Shown: one piece after another, positions 46,601 through 58,254 of the stretch
Layout: every line of letters starts with the position of its first letter
Numbering within the stretch: position 1 is the stretch's first letter
From: Diploscapter coronatus
Taxonomy: Eukaryota > Nematoda > Chromadorea > Rhabditida > Rhabditidae
Assembly: GCA_964036155.1 (NCBI GenBank)
Contig: OZ038423.1
Coordinates: forward strand, 80,553,249-80,617,248
Length of the DNA stretch: 64,000 nt
Reading direction: 5' to 3'
Translations under genes and position numbers: made by a program
The notes under the pieces: generated by a model
Seen by the model: the letters and a program-made list of their open reading frames with translations, nothing else
Told to the model about the DNA's origin: nothing
Databases searched by the model: none

Positions 46601-49600
46601 AGTTGCTGAAAACTTGAGAAAAGTTAGTACTGCTATGTTATCTTTCTGGTGAAGGCTCTTACTTCCATCCCCAGTGGCTTTGATGAGCACGCCGTCCAAA
46701 TCGGCCAAATGGCCAGGAAAGCCGTACCCCGGCGGGCCGACTGGCCAGTCGTTGCTGCTCGTGCTCAGTACCGAAGAGATCGTCGATTTATCGGTCTTCG
46801 CCGTCGTCGGCTTTTTGCTGTTCGTTCGCGCTTTCCGGCTCGGTTTGCGCGCTCGCTTCTTTTCGCCTTTTGTTGTTAGCGCGTCTTTGATGCTTCCTGG
46901 CTTTTTCAGCGATTTCTGTTTGTTAGTAGTGCTCTTGCTCTGCATTGTGAATGGATACGGTGCTGAAACGAAATGAGATGTGTGTGAAATTAGCCATGCT
47001 GTTGTGCTTTGGTGCCAAGCCTGTGATAAGCGTTGATAATTGTCAAATTGACGTACGAATGATAGCATTGCTTGATCCGGAATTGCTCGAGCAGCAATAT
47101 CCGTTGTTACAGCTTCCAGACGAGCAGGGATTCGAGTTGGAGCACGATGAGAATGTGCAAATCAAACCAGACGCCTGCTGACCTAAAACTCTCTCCTTGA
47201 ATTTGATTTTTGTACCTATTTAGAAATAGTAAAGCATGCAATTAGTACAAACTTCAATCATTTATTTATTTACAACAAATCGAGAGATCAATCACAGCAA
47301 ATCGATTACTAAAAGTCATTTGTCTATCTAAACACTCTATTCCACATGCGATGAGCAGTACAAGTCAGGCAATATTGCGTTAATCTGGCAGCTTTTGAAA
47401 AATCACAAGTTCCTGAAAGGTAGAAAAAACGTTTGTGAAATACAGATTTCTCGTCTCTCTACCTATACTGGCGTACAACACCGTCCACGACCGTTGCAAT
47501 AATATGGAGAAGGACATTGAAGGCTATATCGGCAGGTCCGTCCCACTCGAGGTAGAACCTCAATGCTTCCAGGAGGACAATACCCGTTAATTCCATTCGA
47601 CAACGCTTCTGGAGTTGGGAAATCTGAACCTCGGATCTTGCATCGGGAAGAAATTTTCGTCTATTGACCTCTAGCTATAAGCCCACTTAGCGTGCTTATT
47701 TTTGTTCCCATAATAGCTTCCGCTGAGGTACAGCACGCATGAATTTTCCCGTACAGCCGTGTGCAAGTATGCGCGGACGAGGGGCACATTTGCTTATGCT
47801 ACAAGGATTTCAGAGCTTCTGATATGTTGAAGCAATTCGATTCGAATAAAACCTGATCACACTGAGTCTCTGGAACAGTTCCATCGGGACAAAGCATGTC
47901 CAGTCTGCAGCATTTTCCATTCAGAGAGCACGTGAACCTGGGTGGACATAGGGAAGTCATCGAATCACACCGGGGCGTGCGAAGGCAACGAGCCTGAATT
48001 CAGAAGAAGAAGATTGATGACACAGGTGATCGGACAAGGGACGAGACGACAGAAATTGCTTCTTCACAACACGAGTGAGACACTGAAGTTACCGATGTAG
48101 ACAAACTGATTCCAGTCAGCCTGTCAGATGCAGGCGGGGAAAGAGTGATTCCTCGGCTCAAATCATCGTCTCCCTCTAGGTCGAAGGTGTTCAGATCTGT
48201 CAGATCCGTCTTCTCGAATGGACAGCACTTTCCATTTTCGCAGTGCGACGAAATTGGGCATTCATCCGATCTCCTGCAGGTCGGCGGAACTGTAAGCGAC
48301 ATCAGCCCATTCGCGCATTTAGCTACGTTCGGCAGCTTGCAACAGATGCTATCGACGCATTCGCTTCCTTCGGGACAGGGATTGTCGATGGAGCAGTCGG
48401 TGACTCGATCATCCACCTGGCATTTCCCACTTGAAGAAGTCTCCGATCCTCCATCAACAATGCTATTTGGATTGTTGTTGGTGTTCAGCGACGAATTTTC
48501 CTCTCGGAACACTTTGGCAGAGGGATGAACGGGTGGAGCGCGGGTGGTTGTGGTATGCTCCGTATGCCGTGGTGGAATTGCATAAGGTAGAATTCGACGT
48601 ACGTTGTGCTTGCAGCAGCTGCCGAAGAGGCAGACTTCGCCTGCGGAACATTGGTACTCAGTCATGCAGGTGAAGTGAACGGCTTTGTTCGTCTTCGGGC
48701 ACACTGCCAAGCGACAGCAGCCGTCATCGCACATGAACGTCGGAGGGCAATCGGCGTTGATCGCGCAGACCGCGTTAGTTCCTCGGCATTCGCCCGAAAA
48801 ACTCGGAAGTGTGCCTGAATTTTCTACTTTCCCAGGACTCTACAGTATTTTTCCTTCAATTTTTTGCTGTTGGTCTCTTTCTTCGCGCTCGAAACCGGAG
48901 TGTGGCTTGATTGAATACGAAAAGTTTTGTGCTGCTTCGGGAGAAGAAAGAGAAAGAATTCATCGCATTGTCTTAGTGTCAGTCTGTCTCAGTCGAGCGA
49001 GAGAGCGAAAGTCCCCATAAACTAAAACTAGCAGCAGCGGTCATTTTTGTGAGAGAATTCAAAAAGGACGGCTGAGAGATCGCTGAGAGGAGTGAGAGAG
49101 CGAGGGCTTCTTCCCTGTGCTCCTGCAGCTTCTTCTTCTCCTTCGCCTTCGCTTTATGTGGACAAACACTCATTAGGTCGCCTCGAGCAAAATCGACGAG
49201 AGAGAGTGGAAAAGAGGTAAGAGATTTCAGAAAGAAAGATAATGAGATGATAAAAGACTCGAGAGGGTGCAACAGTTCGCGAACTGAAGCAGAAAGACGG
49301 AGAGTAAGACGAAAAAGCGCCCCGATCAGCAAACTTCCTTCGTTGTGACGCGAGTAAACAAAATCGCCTTTTCTTTCTCTATCTATCTTGAGCGCGCGCG
49401 CGCGCGTTCCTAATGAGACTACCGAATAAAAAGCGATTTGATAAATGAAATCAAAGTTACAAAATTGTACCTCCACTTCTCCATTCGTCTGGTGCCCTTT
49501 CAGAAAATGGAGAAGTTCTCGGCTCTGGTTCACGCGAAGAAGTCGTTGGTTCCTCTTCGACTTCATTCGAGTCTGATAAAGTAATAGGTGTAACTGGAAG

Positions 49601-52600
49601 CTCAGAGCTGTTTGGAGTTGGGATTGGTCCAGAACTCTGACGATGCTCAAGGGTATGAGGTCGAACAGGGGGCAAAGCATCGACTTCTTCTCGAAACATC
49701 TGCCTGAGGTCAGCCTTTATTGGCGGAGAAGTAAGATCTTGGAGATCTTTCGGGTCAGGAGACTGTGATGGAGGAAATCCATGGAACTTGGTCACCGTTA
49801 CCGTTGTCGAAGAAGAAGAGGCAGCAGGAGGACTGCCGAATCCGGTAAAAGGGGGTGGAGGAGGTGGTGATTGGAATTCAATGAAATCGGGAATCGGCTC
49901 TGTGAATGCGTCTGGTGATTGGTTGACTGATTGAAATCCTTCGGAATTTGGAACGTTTAGGATTGCTGGTAGCTGCTGAGAAGCTGGCGCAGGAGGACTG
50001 ACGACTTCTCCAGAATGAACTTGAAGATTTGGGAGCTCTGTAGGAGGATCAGGGATGCTTTGAATCAGCGTGGGATGCTGAGAGGTTGATGCTGGTGGTC
50101 CAGTGTTGCCACTCACAGTCATCTGAGAAGTCGGAGGAAATCCGGATTCGGCAAACTGCGATCCGGCAAAGGATGCTTCGAAGAGGTTGTCAGCTGATTG
50201 AAAGATGTCTTCGCTGGTGATGTTAAAAGGCAAGGCGTTGTCGAGAGGAAGCGGGTCATAGAACAATGACGTCACGGGACGACGATGTATCCGCTGGTAG
50301 ACACAGCAAGAAGCAATGCATAACGCCGGTTCGGCACATGGCTGAGATAGCGAACAGTGTTGTCGACAGCGTTTTAAAGGCGGGGGCGTTAGAATTGGAA
50401 CTGAAGTGGTATCAAACGCTTCAGTAGAATAAACAAGGTTTGTTGCGGTAGACTCGGAAGGCTTTGACGTCGACGCTGCTACTGTCGACTCGGGTTGCTT
50501 TGTCGTTGTCAGCGTTGAAGGTGATGTGTCATTCTCAATCGGCTTATCTTGTTGAATGATGAAAGAAGCTGGAGGCGTCGGAAACGGAGCTTTCATCATT
50601 CCTGAAATGTTAGTTAGCCATCACCATATCAGGAGAAATGTTAATGTTAATATGGACTGGGGTAAAGCCAAATTTCATGCTAACGAACTATGATGGAGAG
50701 CTTACGATGCGTATTCCTCTTGATGCAGGTCTGCTGTTCGAAGTTGAACTGGAATCCGTCCTGGCATGATTTGCGGGTCCACCGGAGAGTGCTGAATTTT
50801 TGGATTTTTAAGGACGATTAAGAAGATGACTTACGTCTGATCGCATTGCAAGTAGGAGTTGGAGAATTCATTATGAGCCTGCAGACAAGTAGCCGACACT
50901 GAGCACGCGTCGTTCTCTCGGGCATTTTTGTCTTGCTCTAAAAATCTTTCTTGATTATTGAGGATATATAGGCATAAATTTCCTACTGGAACATTTTAAT
51001 GAACTAATTCGAAACCACAAACCTCCAGGCACTAAATTATTACAAAGTAGGTTTAAGATGGTAGCAAAAAGCGATTCTTCTTCTTCTACTACCTTCTTTC
51101 TCATTGCTTGAAGGCTTGTGAACTCAAACTTGTTCAAGAATTTTGCACTTTTTTCAAGAACACTTTGATCTTTCAGAATCCCATTGGGCACCAACTTGAG
51201 TTCTTTAGTGTAAACAATCTATTATGTTTCAGAAATATTTCCTTTCCGTCCGAAAACAGTTTCCATTTCCTCCATTCATACTCGTCGATTTTCCTCGTTC
51301 AACAGTCTGCTGGTGAGGGAGTCACTAACTTCTCTCCGCGCTCTCTGTCTGTTTGTTTGCTGCTGCATCATTTGGGCCCTCTGTGCTGCTTACTCTCGCT
51401 CTAATTTCTCTATGGTCACGCACCCCTCAGGGCTCTTTCAGGGTGTCTCTCCATCTGCGCGCTCAGACAGTGGGCGACTTCAGCACTGCAGCAGCAGAAA
51501 GAACTCACAACAGTAGCTGAATAGAGCAAATGCGCGACGCGCCAAGAAATCGATTGCGAAATGGATAGAAATAGAACGCAGGTTCTAGAAATAACTCAAG
51601 AGATTATGATTATATATGTATAATAAATTTCAAAATGACCCTGGAAGAAGTAGAGTGAGAACTCTTAGTTGCAATATTAGTTGTGGCAGTATACGATAGT
51701 ATATGTCTATTACTGTAATTTAGCAAGAGAAAAAAAGATTAGATCATATTGCGCAACCCCAATCTATTTTTAGACGTCGGAATTCCTGTGTAGTGATCTG
51801 TTCTGTTCCACACTAAAGCTCGAGATTTAACAGACTACAAACAAACAGCGCGTTCCGGTTTTTGTCGAACACACACAGACGTAATGAGAGATTGCGGCGA
51901 GATTCCAAGCCAAGAGGATGAATCATGGAGATTTCATGGTCAAGAATGGAATGTGCCGATTGGAAGGAAGTTGGCATTTTCTGAATGTTTCAGATGACGT
52001 AATCCCCAGTATCTAAGAAAGTGGTAAAATAAGCAGGACTGTCGGCAGAGTAAATTCTTATCTAGTATAACATGATCACTTTTGTCCTTCCCATGCTTTA
52101 TCATATGATGAGAGTATTTATAAACATTTACCAACGAGTTCTTTGCCGACAGTCCTGAAAATGACCCCTGTGGTCTGAACTTTCACTGTGTGTCATCCGC
52201 ATAGTTCACAAGTGATGCGTGTTTTCGCATCTGTCAGTGAAATCCGCTAAACCTTGGCAAATTCGAGGTGTGTGTTACCTTTTCACTGGTAACACTCTAA
52301 TTGCTGCTTTTTCCTGATGTTCCATGTTATATAAGTGCTGCTCGCTTTTTCTGTCATTGAGTGGAGTAGCCAGCCGGTTCATGCCCCAACTTTCGATGAA
52401 GTTTCTCTGAATCTCCAGCCGACCTCTGAGAATTCGTCGCTATTTCATCGCCGCCTGCTGCTTCTCTTTTTGTCTCGGGTCTTTATCCGTACTCTTCAGT
52501 GTGTATGTTTGTGTACATAGATGTGGGGTTCTTACAATTGAAAGAAAACAAGCACAAAAACAAGTCGACGACTATCTCTCGCACCCACAGAAGCAGTGAA

Positions 52601-54306
52601 TGAATGGGCATAGCCATTCGAAATCTGCCAGAGACCTTCAAAGAAACTCGAGAAAGGACGGAGGCGAACGAATCGATATCCTATTGAAGTTCAAAATGAC
52701 CTTCCTGACATTATGCTTCGAAATTTCAAATAACTTATGTTCCATTTGGACGTGAATTCAGTCAGCGAAAAACAAAATCCTAATAGTAAGATAGTTTAAC
52801 AATGTGAATTTGTGCTACTGAGGTCGAAAGGATGGATTAATGTTTTAAATCTTACAATTCTCTTCAAATACTTTGAATCTATCTCGAAAGAAAAGTTGAT
52901 GTCCAAAACAATTCCCCGTTCCGATTTGATCAATTACCTACTACGTAGTTGGGCCCGCTATTCGCTTTCTTTTCTGCGCGAGGAGGACTTCGTGATAAAC
53001 TGACACCAAACTGTCATTCTCAACAGAGCAGTTTTTTTCCTGCTCTCTCGAACGATGGGATCTCATCGTCGTCGTCGTCGTTTGTCCTTACTCAAATAAA
53101 GGCAGAGGGGGCGAGAAGAAGAGAATGAAAGATTTCGACAGACAAACAAAAAGAACGTTGCAATTGGTGGAGAGGTGCAAAGAAGCCGATAGAAAAATCC
53201 TTCGAACCGACGACTGAGAGACTCTGAAACTCCGAGGCAAGCAAAAACGCGACTTAAAACATCGAGAATTGACCGAATAAGCTCAAGCTGGAGATAATAA
53301 AGGATTAGCTATGAAGACCAAGCCTATCAGGTGGTTGAAGATGACCATGACATACATGATTGAGATATATCGTATGTATTTGTAATGTCCATAGAAAAGA
53401 GCTATACATAATTGCTTTCAAAAAGCGGTATTCTGACGATATAAATTTTGAAGCATATCTCTCCCAACTTAATAATGGCAACACAATTCAGAGATAAGTG
53501 ACTTCGCATCGCAGAAATTTTGTCGAAAATATGCTGCAGAATTTATAAAGAAGATGGAATGGACTAATTGCAACGAGTTTTGCTCAATCCAGGTAGAACG
53601 AAACGTTAAAATATAAAATAGTCAGGCTGATCTCACAAAATCAAAGATATGCAAATATAAAGACACAAACCACAAATGTTGGGTGACGAGTTGAGCGACT
53701 TGCTGGATGGCGGTCGTTGATGCAATTGGGTGTTCTCCGAGGGAACGGCAGCAGATGATGAGCCTGACGAAGATGCTGAGGCACTTCGCGATTTAACGAC
53801 CCAGACTCCTTCACCTTCCACACTCCTGAACAATTCCATTCAATACCTGCTAAGATTTCAATGAATTTTAGATCGATTCTATTAATGTATGTTTTCAACT
53901 TCTGCAAGTTTGACTCTATTTTTGAAAGAATTATTCTTTAGGCTATATAGGGTGGTACTCAAAAACGGTAAAGACGATGCTCGCGAGAATATCGTAATAT
54001 CTTATTTAAGCCAGATTTTTAAAATAATCCTATGTAAGTTATAGCATTTTGGAAATTCATAGCAGCATTGTGAGAAGTCAACTCCTGAGTCATATTAACA
54101 AAAATCGTAAATAAAGTTATCAAGGGATTTTGACGAATGAAGACAAATCCTCACTCTGCTGTCGATTCGCATTTGAGGAAAAACTGTGTCTGCTTCCCGC
54201 CAATCTGGACGTCTGCTGTGCCGAGTTTACATGATCCACCAATCACTGGTGTCTGGGCGAGAATTGACCCTGAAAATCATAATTACCTCTGTCAAAAAGC
54301 GGTAAA
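43684..54306 (-). CDS. Large secreted cysteine-rich modular protein (EB/lustrin-type repeats), 5' end unresolved
   Basis: About 21 minus-strand exons join in phase from 54306 down to the stop at 43684. Order: a domain with GGSCKLGTADVQIGGKQTQ, FFLKCE and GVWVVKSR (54306 and 53826 exons); CSVSATCLQ and KSCQDGFQFNFEQQTC, resembling a chitin-binding domain; a Pro/Ser/Thr-rich region of about 370 residues in one exon (50602-49470); then more than ten six-to-eight-cysteine modules of the type C-x(n)-G-x-C-x(n)-C-x2-G-x2-C-x2-G-x-CC (for example CATGYSCVQGSCCP, CGTGYTCRNGLCC, CNNGYCC). A basic Lys/Arg/Ser/Thr stretch lies at about 46930-46740. The last module ends RRKHLSKLMDA. An extracellular-matrix or cuticle role is inference. 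The 47469-to-47189 junction needs a non-optimal acceptor. Upstream exons probably lie beyond 54306. Confidence 0.8.
49392..49406. repeat. Alternating (GC)n run
   Basis: Fifteen bases of strictly alternating G and C lie in the large intron (48817-49470) of the cysteine-rich gene. Alternating purine-pyrimidine DNA of this sort can adopt the Z form. Confidence 0.85.
50940..53671. other. Long intron of the cysteine-rich gene
   Basis: About 2.7 kb between the exon ending PNIC (donor GTTTGTGTC) and the exon starting QDKNAREN. Apart from the inverted repeat at 52035-52158, no exon with consistent phase was found on either strand. Several C/T- and GA-rich patches (51280-51520, 53030-53200) are present. 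Confidence 0.45.
52035..52158. repeat. Inverted repeat with short arms (family E)
   Basis: AGGACTGTCGGCAGAG and, reverse-complemented from the right end, AGGACTGTCGGCAAAG face each other about 90 bases apart. This is typical of a small non-autonomous DNA transposon. Confidence 0.7.
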
Positions 54307-55861
54307 GTCGTTTTCTTCCAGAAATGGCTAATCATAAACATATCTGGCTAAGATTTTCAAATGGGAACGATCCTTTATAATCTTAACTGTCAAAACTATA
54401 ACACGATACGGGAAGAGGGGGTACTGTATCGGAGTCAAAAGATGACCGGAAAATCGGAATTTTCGGACGCGAAAAATCCGTGGAATGGTCGAACTTTTGA
54501 TAGTTCGTTGATGATTTTTGACGGGAATTGCTTACCGATAATATTCGTCGTTACTAATAGGAATAGCGGGACGGTGCGCGCCATAGGGGGCAGAGGGAAT
54601 TGGTGGGGGGCGCTCAAAGGTATGCACACTCACACACTCTTGCGCTGAGGACGAAGATAGAGGGAGATGGAGACAGAGAGAAAGGCAAAAGCTCTCTCAC
54701 TTCTCTTCCTTCGACGATGGATGCTTCCTCCTCAGGGCGCTATTCTAGGGAAACGGTCAAAGACGGTGAAGACCACGCCCCCACCAAACAGACAGACCAC
54801 CAAAAACTCAGCAGAAGAAAGAAAGAAGAAAGGGAATAGTGGGAGGAACTGCAAAAGCTGACAAATTTCAAAGAAGAAAATAAAAAGAGATCGAAATGGA
54901 TATCGAAGAGTGATTTTGATGATAATTTGATGTTTCAAAAGTTCCCCTGAAGGAACTACTACTTTGAATGATGATTGATGGCGCACATGTATGCTATGAT
55001 CTCAAGAAAACGGAATTATCGTCTTCTTAACAGTAATTATCGAAAATTGTATAAGTTTCAAAATCTGAACGCAACAAAATAGCAAACATAGTGCTAATCG
55101 TGTGCGGTAGTTGCCGAATGGATTCCAAATCTTTCATAATTGTCATCTTCTGGATACGTGTCAAATCTGATCTTCATCGGAATTTGAAATGCAACAGTTC
55201 ATTTGCACTTATATTATTCTGACCTAGTCTCTGACCTTTGCATATTCTTTCATCTCTCCACATGTGTTGAGGCCTAGGCTTTCAAAGTCGTCTTGAATAG
55301 TTTCTGCTTAACCACCTTTCTCTTGGCATTTCATCATCATCCGTTACGGCGGTCCTCTTATCCGTCGTCACGATCCCCTTGCTTATTTTTGTTTCTTATA
55401 ATTCTCCCTTCGCCTCTGATCATTTTATCACTGCCTAGCTTTTTCTGTTTCCTTTTCATCTCCTCATTTTACATGCTATTTTTGCCTGCTTCAAAATGAG
55501 TCAACAGTCTTCGACCTTTGAATAGTCGACTCTTTGCGAAGGCAATCACTATGCGAAATGCCCTTTGTTTTTCATCTTTCTCGCACCCTTTCGTCTCTCC
55601 GCTTTTCGTGCTCTCTCACATTTGACCCTAAAGGCAAACGCACACACATACACAGTGATTTTGATAGCCAAAGGCTTTTCCAGAATAGGTCGTTATCGGC
55701 GAAAACCGGTCCGATTATCACACGCTCCGTTCTCCCTCTACTTCTCTTATCATTTATCATTAGCTTCTATTTCAACCACTTGCCGTTCTATTTCGTTCCG
55801 GTCAAGCCGTTTTTATTTCGCGATTATCCTTTTTTCTTCGACACTTATCAATTTGATTCAG
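54307..55861. other. Intron/intergenic DNA upstream of the 54306 exon
   Basis: Mixed-composition DNA with pyrimidine-rich stretches (55300-55480). Open frames here (for example 55534-55860) lack start context and conserved sequence. No gene is called. Confidence 0.4.
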
Positions 55862-55869
55862 GACTATCA

Positions 55870-56533
55870 ATGGATTTTCGAGTGGCGTTGGCGAATATCC
55901 AAGATGAGCACCAAAGACGAGATTTCTTAGATGGATTGTGGGGGTTTATCGCTTTGGCATGTAAGTTTCAAAATTTGTTCAGTATCGAGAATTGATTTTG
56001 CCCATTCTAGATGCTTATCACTGCATTATGCGGCTAACGTTATGTTTTCGACGGAAGGAGATTCGCGAAACCACGTTGGGGACGCACGCAGCGAGAGAAA
56101 CAAGCGGTGAAAGAGTTAAGAGAAAAATGAACCATTGCGAATAGTTAGCGATGGGGCAGATTTACGGCCACCTTACTCCTAAAATCAAGTGAGCGGAAAT
56201 CCCGCCCATTATTGATGAGAAACGAGATAGTGTTTAGCTAAAGAAAGAGTTTTTACTCTTCCGCACTTGGTACTGTATTTTTGGGCATCAATCGCATATT
56301 GCAATGTTATTGGTACATTTTAGCCTTCTTGATAAAAAGGCCGTATTTTACTCGTTCTGAAGTACTTTATGTTGCTTGGGTAAATATCCAAACTCCTTAT
56401 CAGTTTCGTTTTCTTTTCATCTCTTCATTAATCAAGATCTCTCAATATTTATCAAATTGACGTAACAAACACGTTTTCAGACGAGTGCACGAAGCAGAGT
56501 AACACCGTACAGAGCGATACCGATAGATACTAG
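55870..56533 (+). CDS. Possible small nested gene, 47 residues
   Basis: TTTGATTCAG ends eight bases before an ATG at 55870. The frame reads MDFRVALANIQDEHQRRDFL, then DGLWGFIALA, to a consensus donor (GTAAGT) at 55961. An acceptor (ACGTTTTCAG) at 56480 continues in phase as YECTKQSNTVQSDTDRY and TAG. A second in-phase acceptor at 57334 would instead give YETSCEIRPETRSCRRRKSR and 24 more residues to a stop at 57468. Evidence is splice signals and phase only. No homologue was recognised, and a chance open frame is possible. Confidence 0.4.
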
Positions 56534-57124
56534 ATAATCGTCTGAAATGGATAGATAGGCTTAGAGAGCGCAAGCTCCGTCCTTCTGCAAATGTGCGGCA
56601 TGCAACAAAAGTGATAGTGAGGGAACCCTAAAAATGGAAAAAGTACCCTCCAAGGCCAAATATCACCAAAAACCACTCTTAGATCGACGATAAACCTTCT
56701 GGAATGGTTCTGTGCCAAAAGCCAGAGCACATTTTCCCCCACAAAAATCTGCAAGCAGTTTGAAGTTTGCGAGAACGTACTCGTTTGGGAGTCCAGAAAA
56801 TGACGATTCTTTCGTTCAAAATCAATTTTTGTCTGGTTTTTTTGCTATCAAAAGTCTTAGTTACACCAGAATACATCTCCTTGAGCAAGAATAATAGCGG
56901 AATATGGTCTCGTGAATCCGCTTGCGCTCTCTAGGTAAACCGATTGACTCTTTCCCAACCCTCTTCTTTTAATTACCCTGAAAAACTTTAGCTGAAAGTG
57001 AATTTATTTTGAAACATAGTACGAGTTTCTAGTTATCTCAATAAACACATTGATTTTTATGTACGATTCAAAATATTTGAAGAGGAGCTTTGAGTTTGAA
57101 GACTCCGGTACTAATCGGATTCGA

Positions 57125-57235
57125 TATTAGAACATCTCACAACCGCGCAACTTGAAGAGAATATTCATAAGTAAAAGAGCACTCCCTATTCTGTCCTCAC
57201 CTTACACCCTATTTCGTCCGGTTGCGAGATTCCCG
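57125..57235. repeat. Degenerate family A foldback element
   Basis: CTCACAACCGCGCAAC on the left and, reverse-complemented, CTCGCAACCGGACGAAATAG on the right pair imperfectly. The interior has CTCACCTTACACCCTATTTCG, the reverse complement of the family core. Confidence 0.5.
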
Positions 57236-57334
57236 GATACTCCTCGTGAGCACCCATTGAGATAAATCTTACAAAATTTATGGTGGTTTTTGACTTTTCC
57301 TTCCTGTAAATCACTTTTCTGTGTTTTGTTTCAG

Positions 57335-57642
57335 ATGAAACGAGCTGTGAAATTCGACCGGAAACGAGAAGCTGCAGGAGGAGGAAAAGTCGGAGCTTCG
57401 GAATTACGCCTCTTGCCAAAAATCAAAAACAATGGAGCGAAGAGCAGTGTATGAATGGACGGAATTGAAGCACACAGCACTTTTGCAAAACTCCGAGAGA
57501 ACAAAAACGATTGCTTTCATGTACAAACCATCCTCGTGGTTCCCGTAAAATTCGACACGTTTTTCCTGAAACTTCAATTCACTGACCAAAGTGAACATTT
57601 CACGCCGAAATTCGAGAACGAAGAAAAACTCCGCGTGAGTTT
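57335..57642 (+). other. Coding-like stretch, plus strand, unresolved
   Basis: After GTTTCAG the plus strand opens with MKRAVKFDRKREAAGGGKVG and runs to a TGA near 57452. The same frame then resumes at once as HSTFAKLRENKNDCFHVQTI, VPVKFDTFFLKLQF and FENEEKLR, up to a consensus donor GTGAGT at 57643. Either this belongs to two exons whose true borders I cannot place, or it is a decayed or chance frame. The minus strand is also open here. Confidence 0.3.
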
Positions 57643-58118
57643 TTCTAATCTCTGGTTTTATAAACCATGTTTTCTGAATAAATACAGTAATCCTTTTTCT
57701 GATGTCGGTCTTTGATTGAAATGATACAGGGAAGATGTAAAGAAATAGCATATGAAATTGGGAGAAGAAAAGAGAAGTTAGGAAATAGTTCGAGAAAGTA
57801 GAAATAGTACGGGTTCAGACGATCATACAGTGGCTCGAGGTCTACACAAACACCGAGTCACGACTCACCCGAGGGGCTTATCACTGATGAGCGAGAGATA
57901 GAGTGGAAAGAAGATAAAGAAAGAGGTAAAAAAGAAGAGAAATAGTACGGGGGGAAAATACGATGAGACAATCCCGTCTGGCCTACTAGAAACCGCAAAT
58001 AGCCTTCGGGAAGGCTATTTTAGGATCACTTCAAAAAATGCGTCGGAACGCGGACAAAAAATAGCTTGAAGTAGAAATATTTTGAGGTCTTATAATTTAT
58101 AAATGTGTTTCAGAAATT

Positions 58119-58254
58119 GTATCGTTGATTGGAGAGAAAGTCGATATTCATTCTGCAAATTGGTCATCGAATTTGAAGCGAAATAGTAAGTCGCGTAGAA
58201 GAGACGAGTAGCGCAATTTTTGAATATTGACGCACTCTCTCCCAATCAATAATA
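58119..58254. repeat. Foldback element, family C copy 2
   Basis: GTATCGTTGATTGGAGAGAA, then GTCGATATTC and TCGAATTTGAAGCGAAATAG, are shared in the reverse orientation with the EMC1 intron copy (7312-7456). The far arm is ATATTGACGCACTCTCTCCC followed by AATCAA. Confidence 0.78.

Noticed and set aside
49391..49700. Minus-strand open frame overlapping the end of the Pro/Ser/Thr-rich exon (48979-49680)
   Set aside because: It is a different frame from the in-phase exon and crosses the (GC)n tract and the intron. No conserved sequence.
57186..57419. Minus-strand frame LRLFLLLQLLVSGRISQLVS resembling a signal peptide, tempting as the start of the cysteine-rich gene
   Set aside because: It begins at TTG with a TGA just upstream and no ATG. 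Joining it to the 54306 exon needs a poor donor (GGTCGAA).
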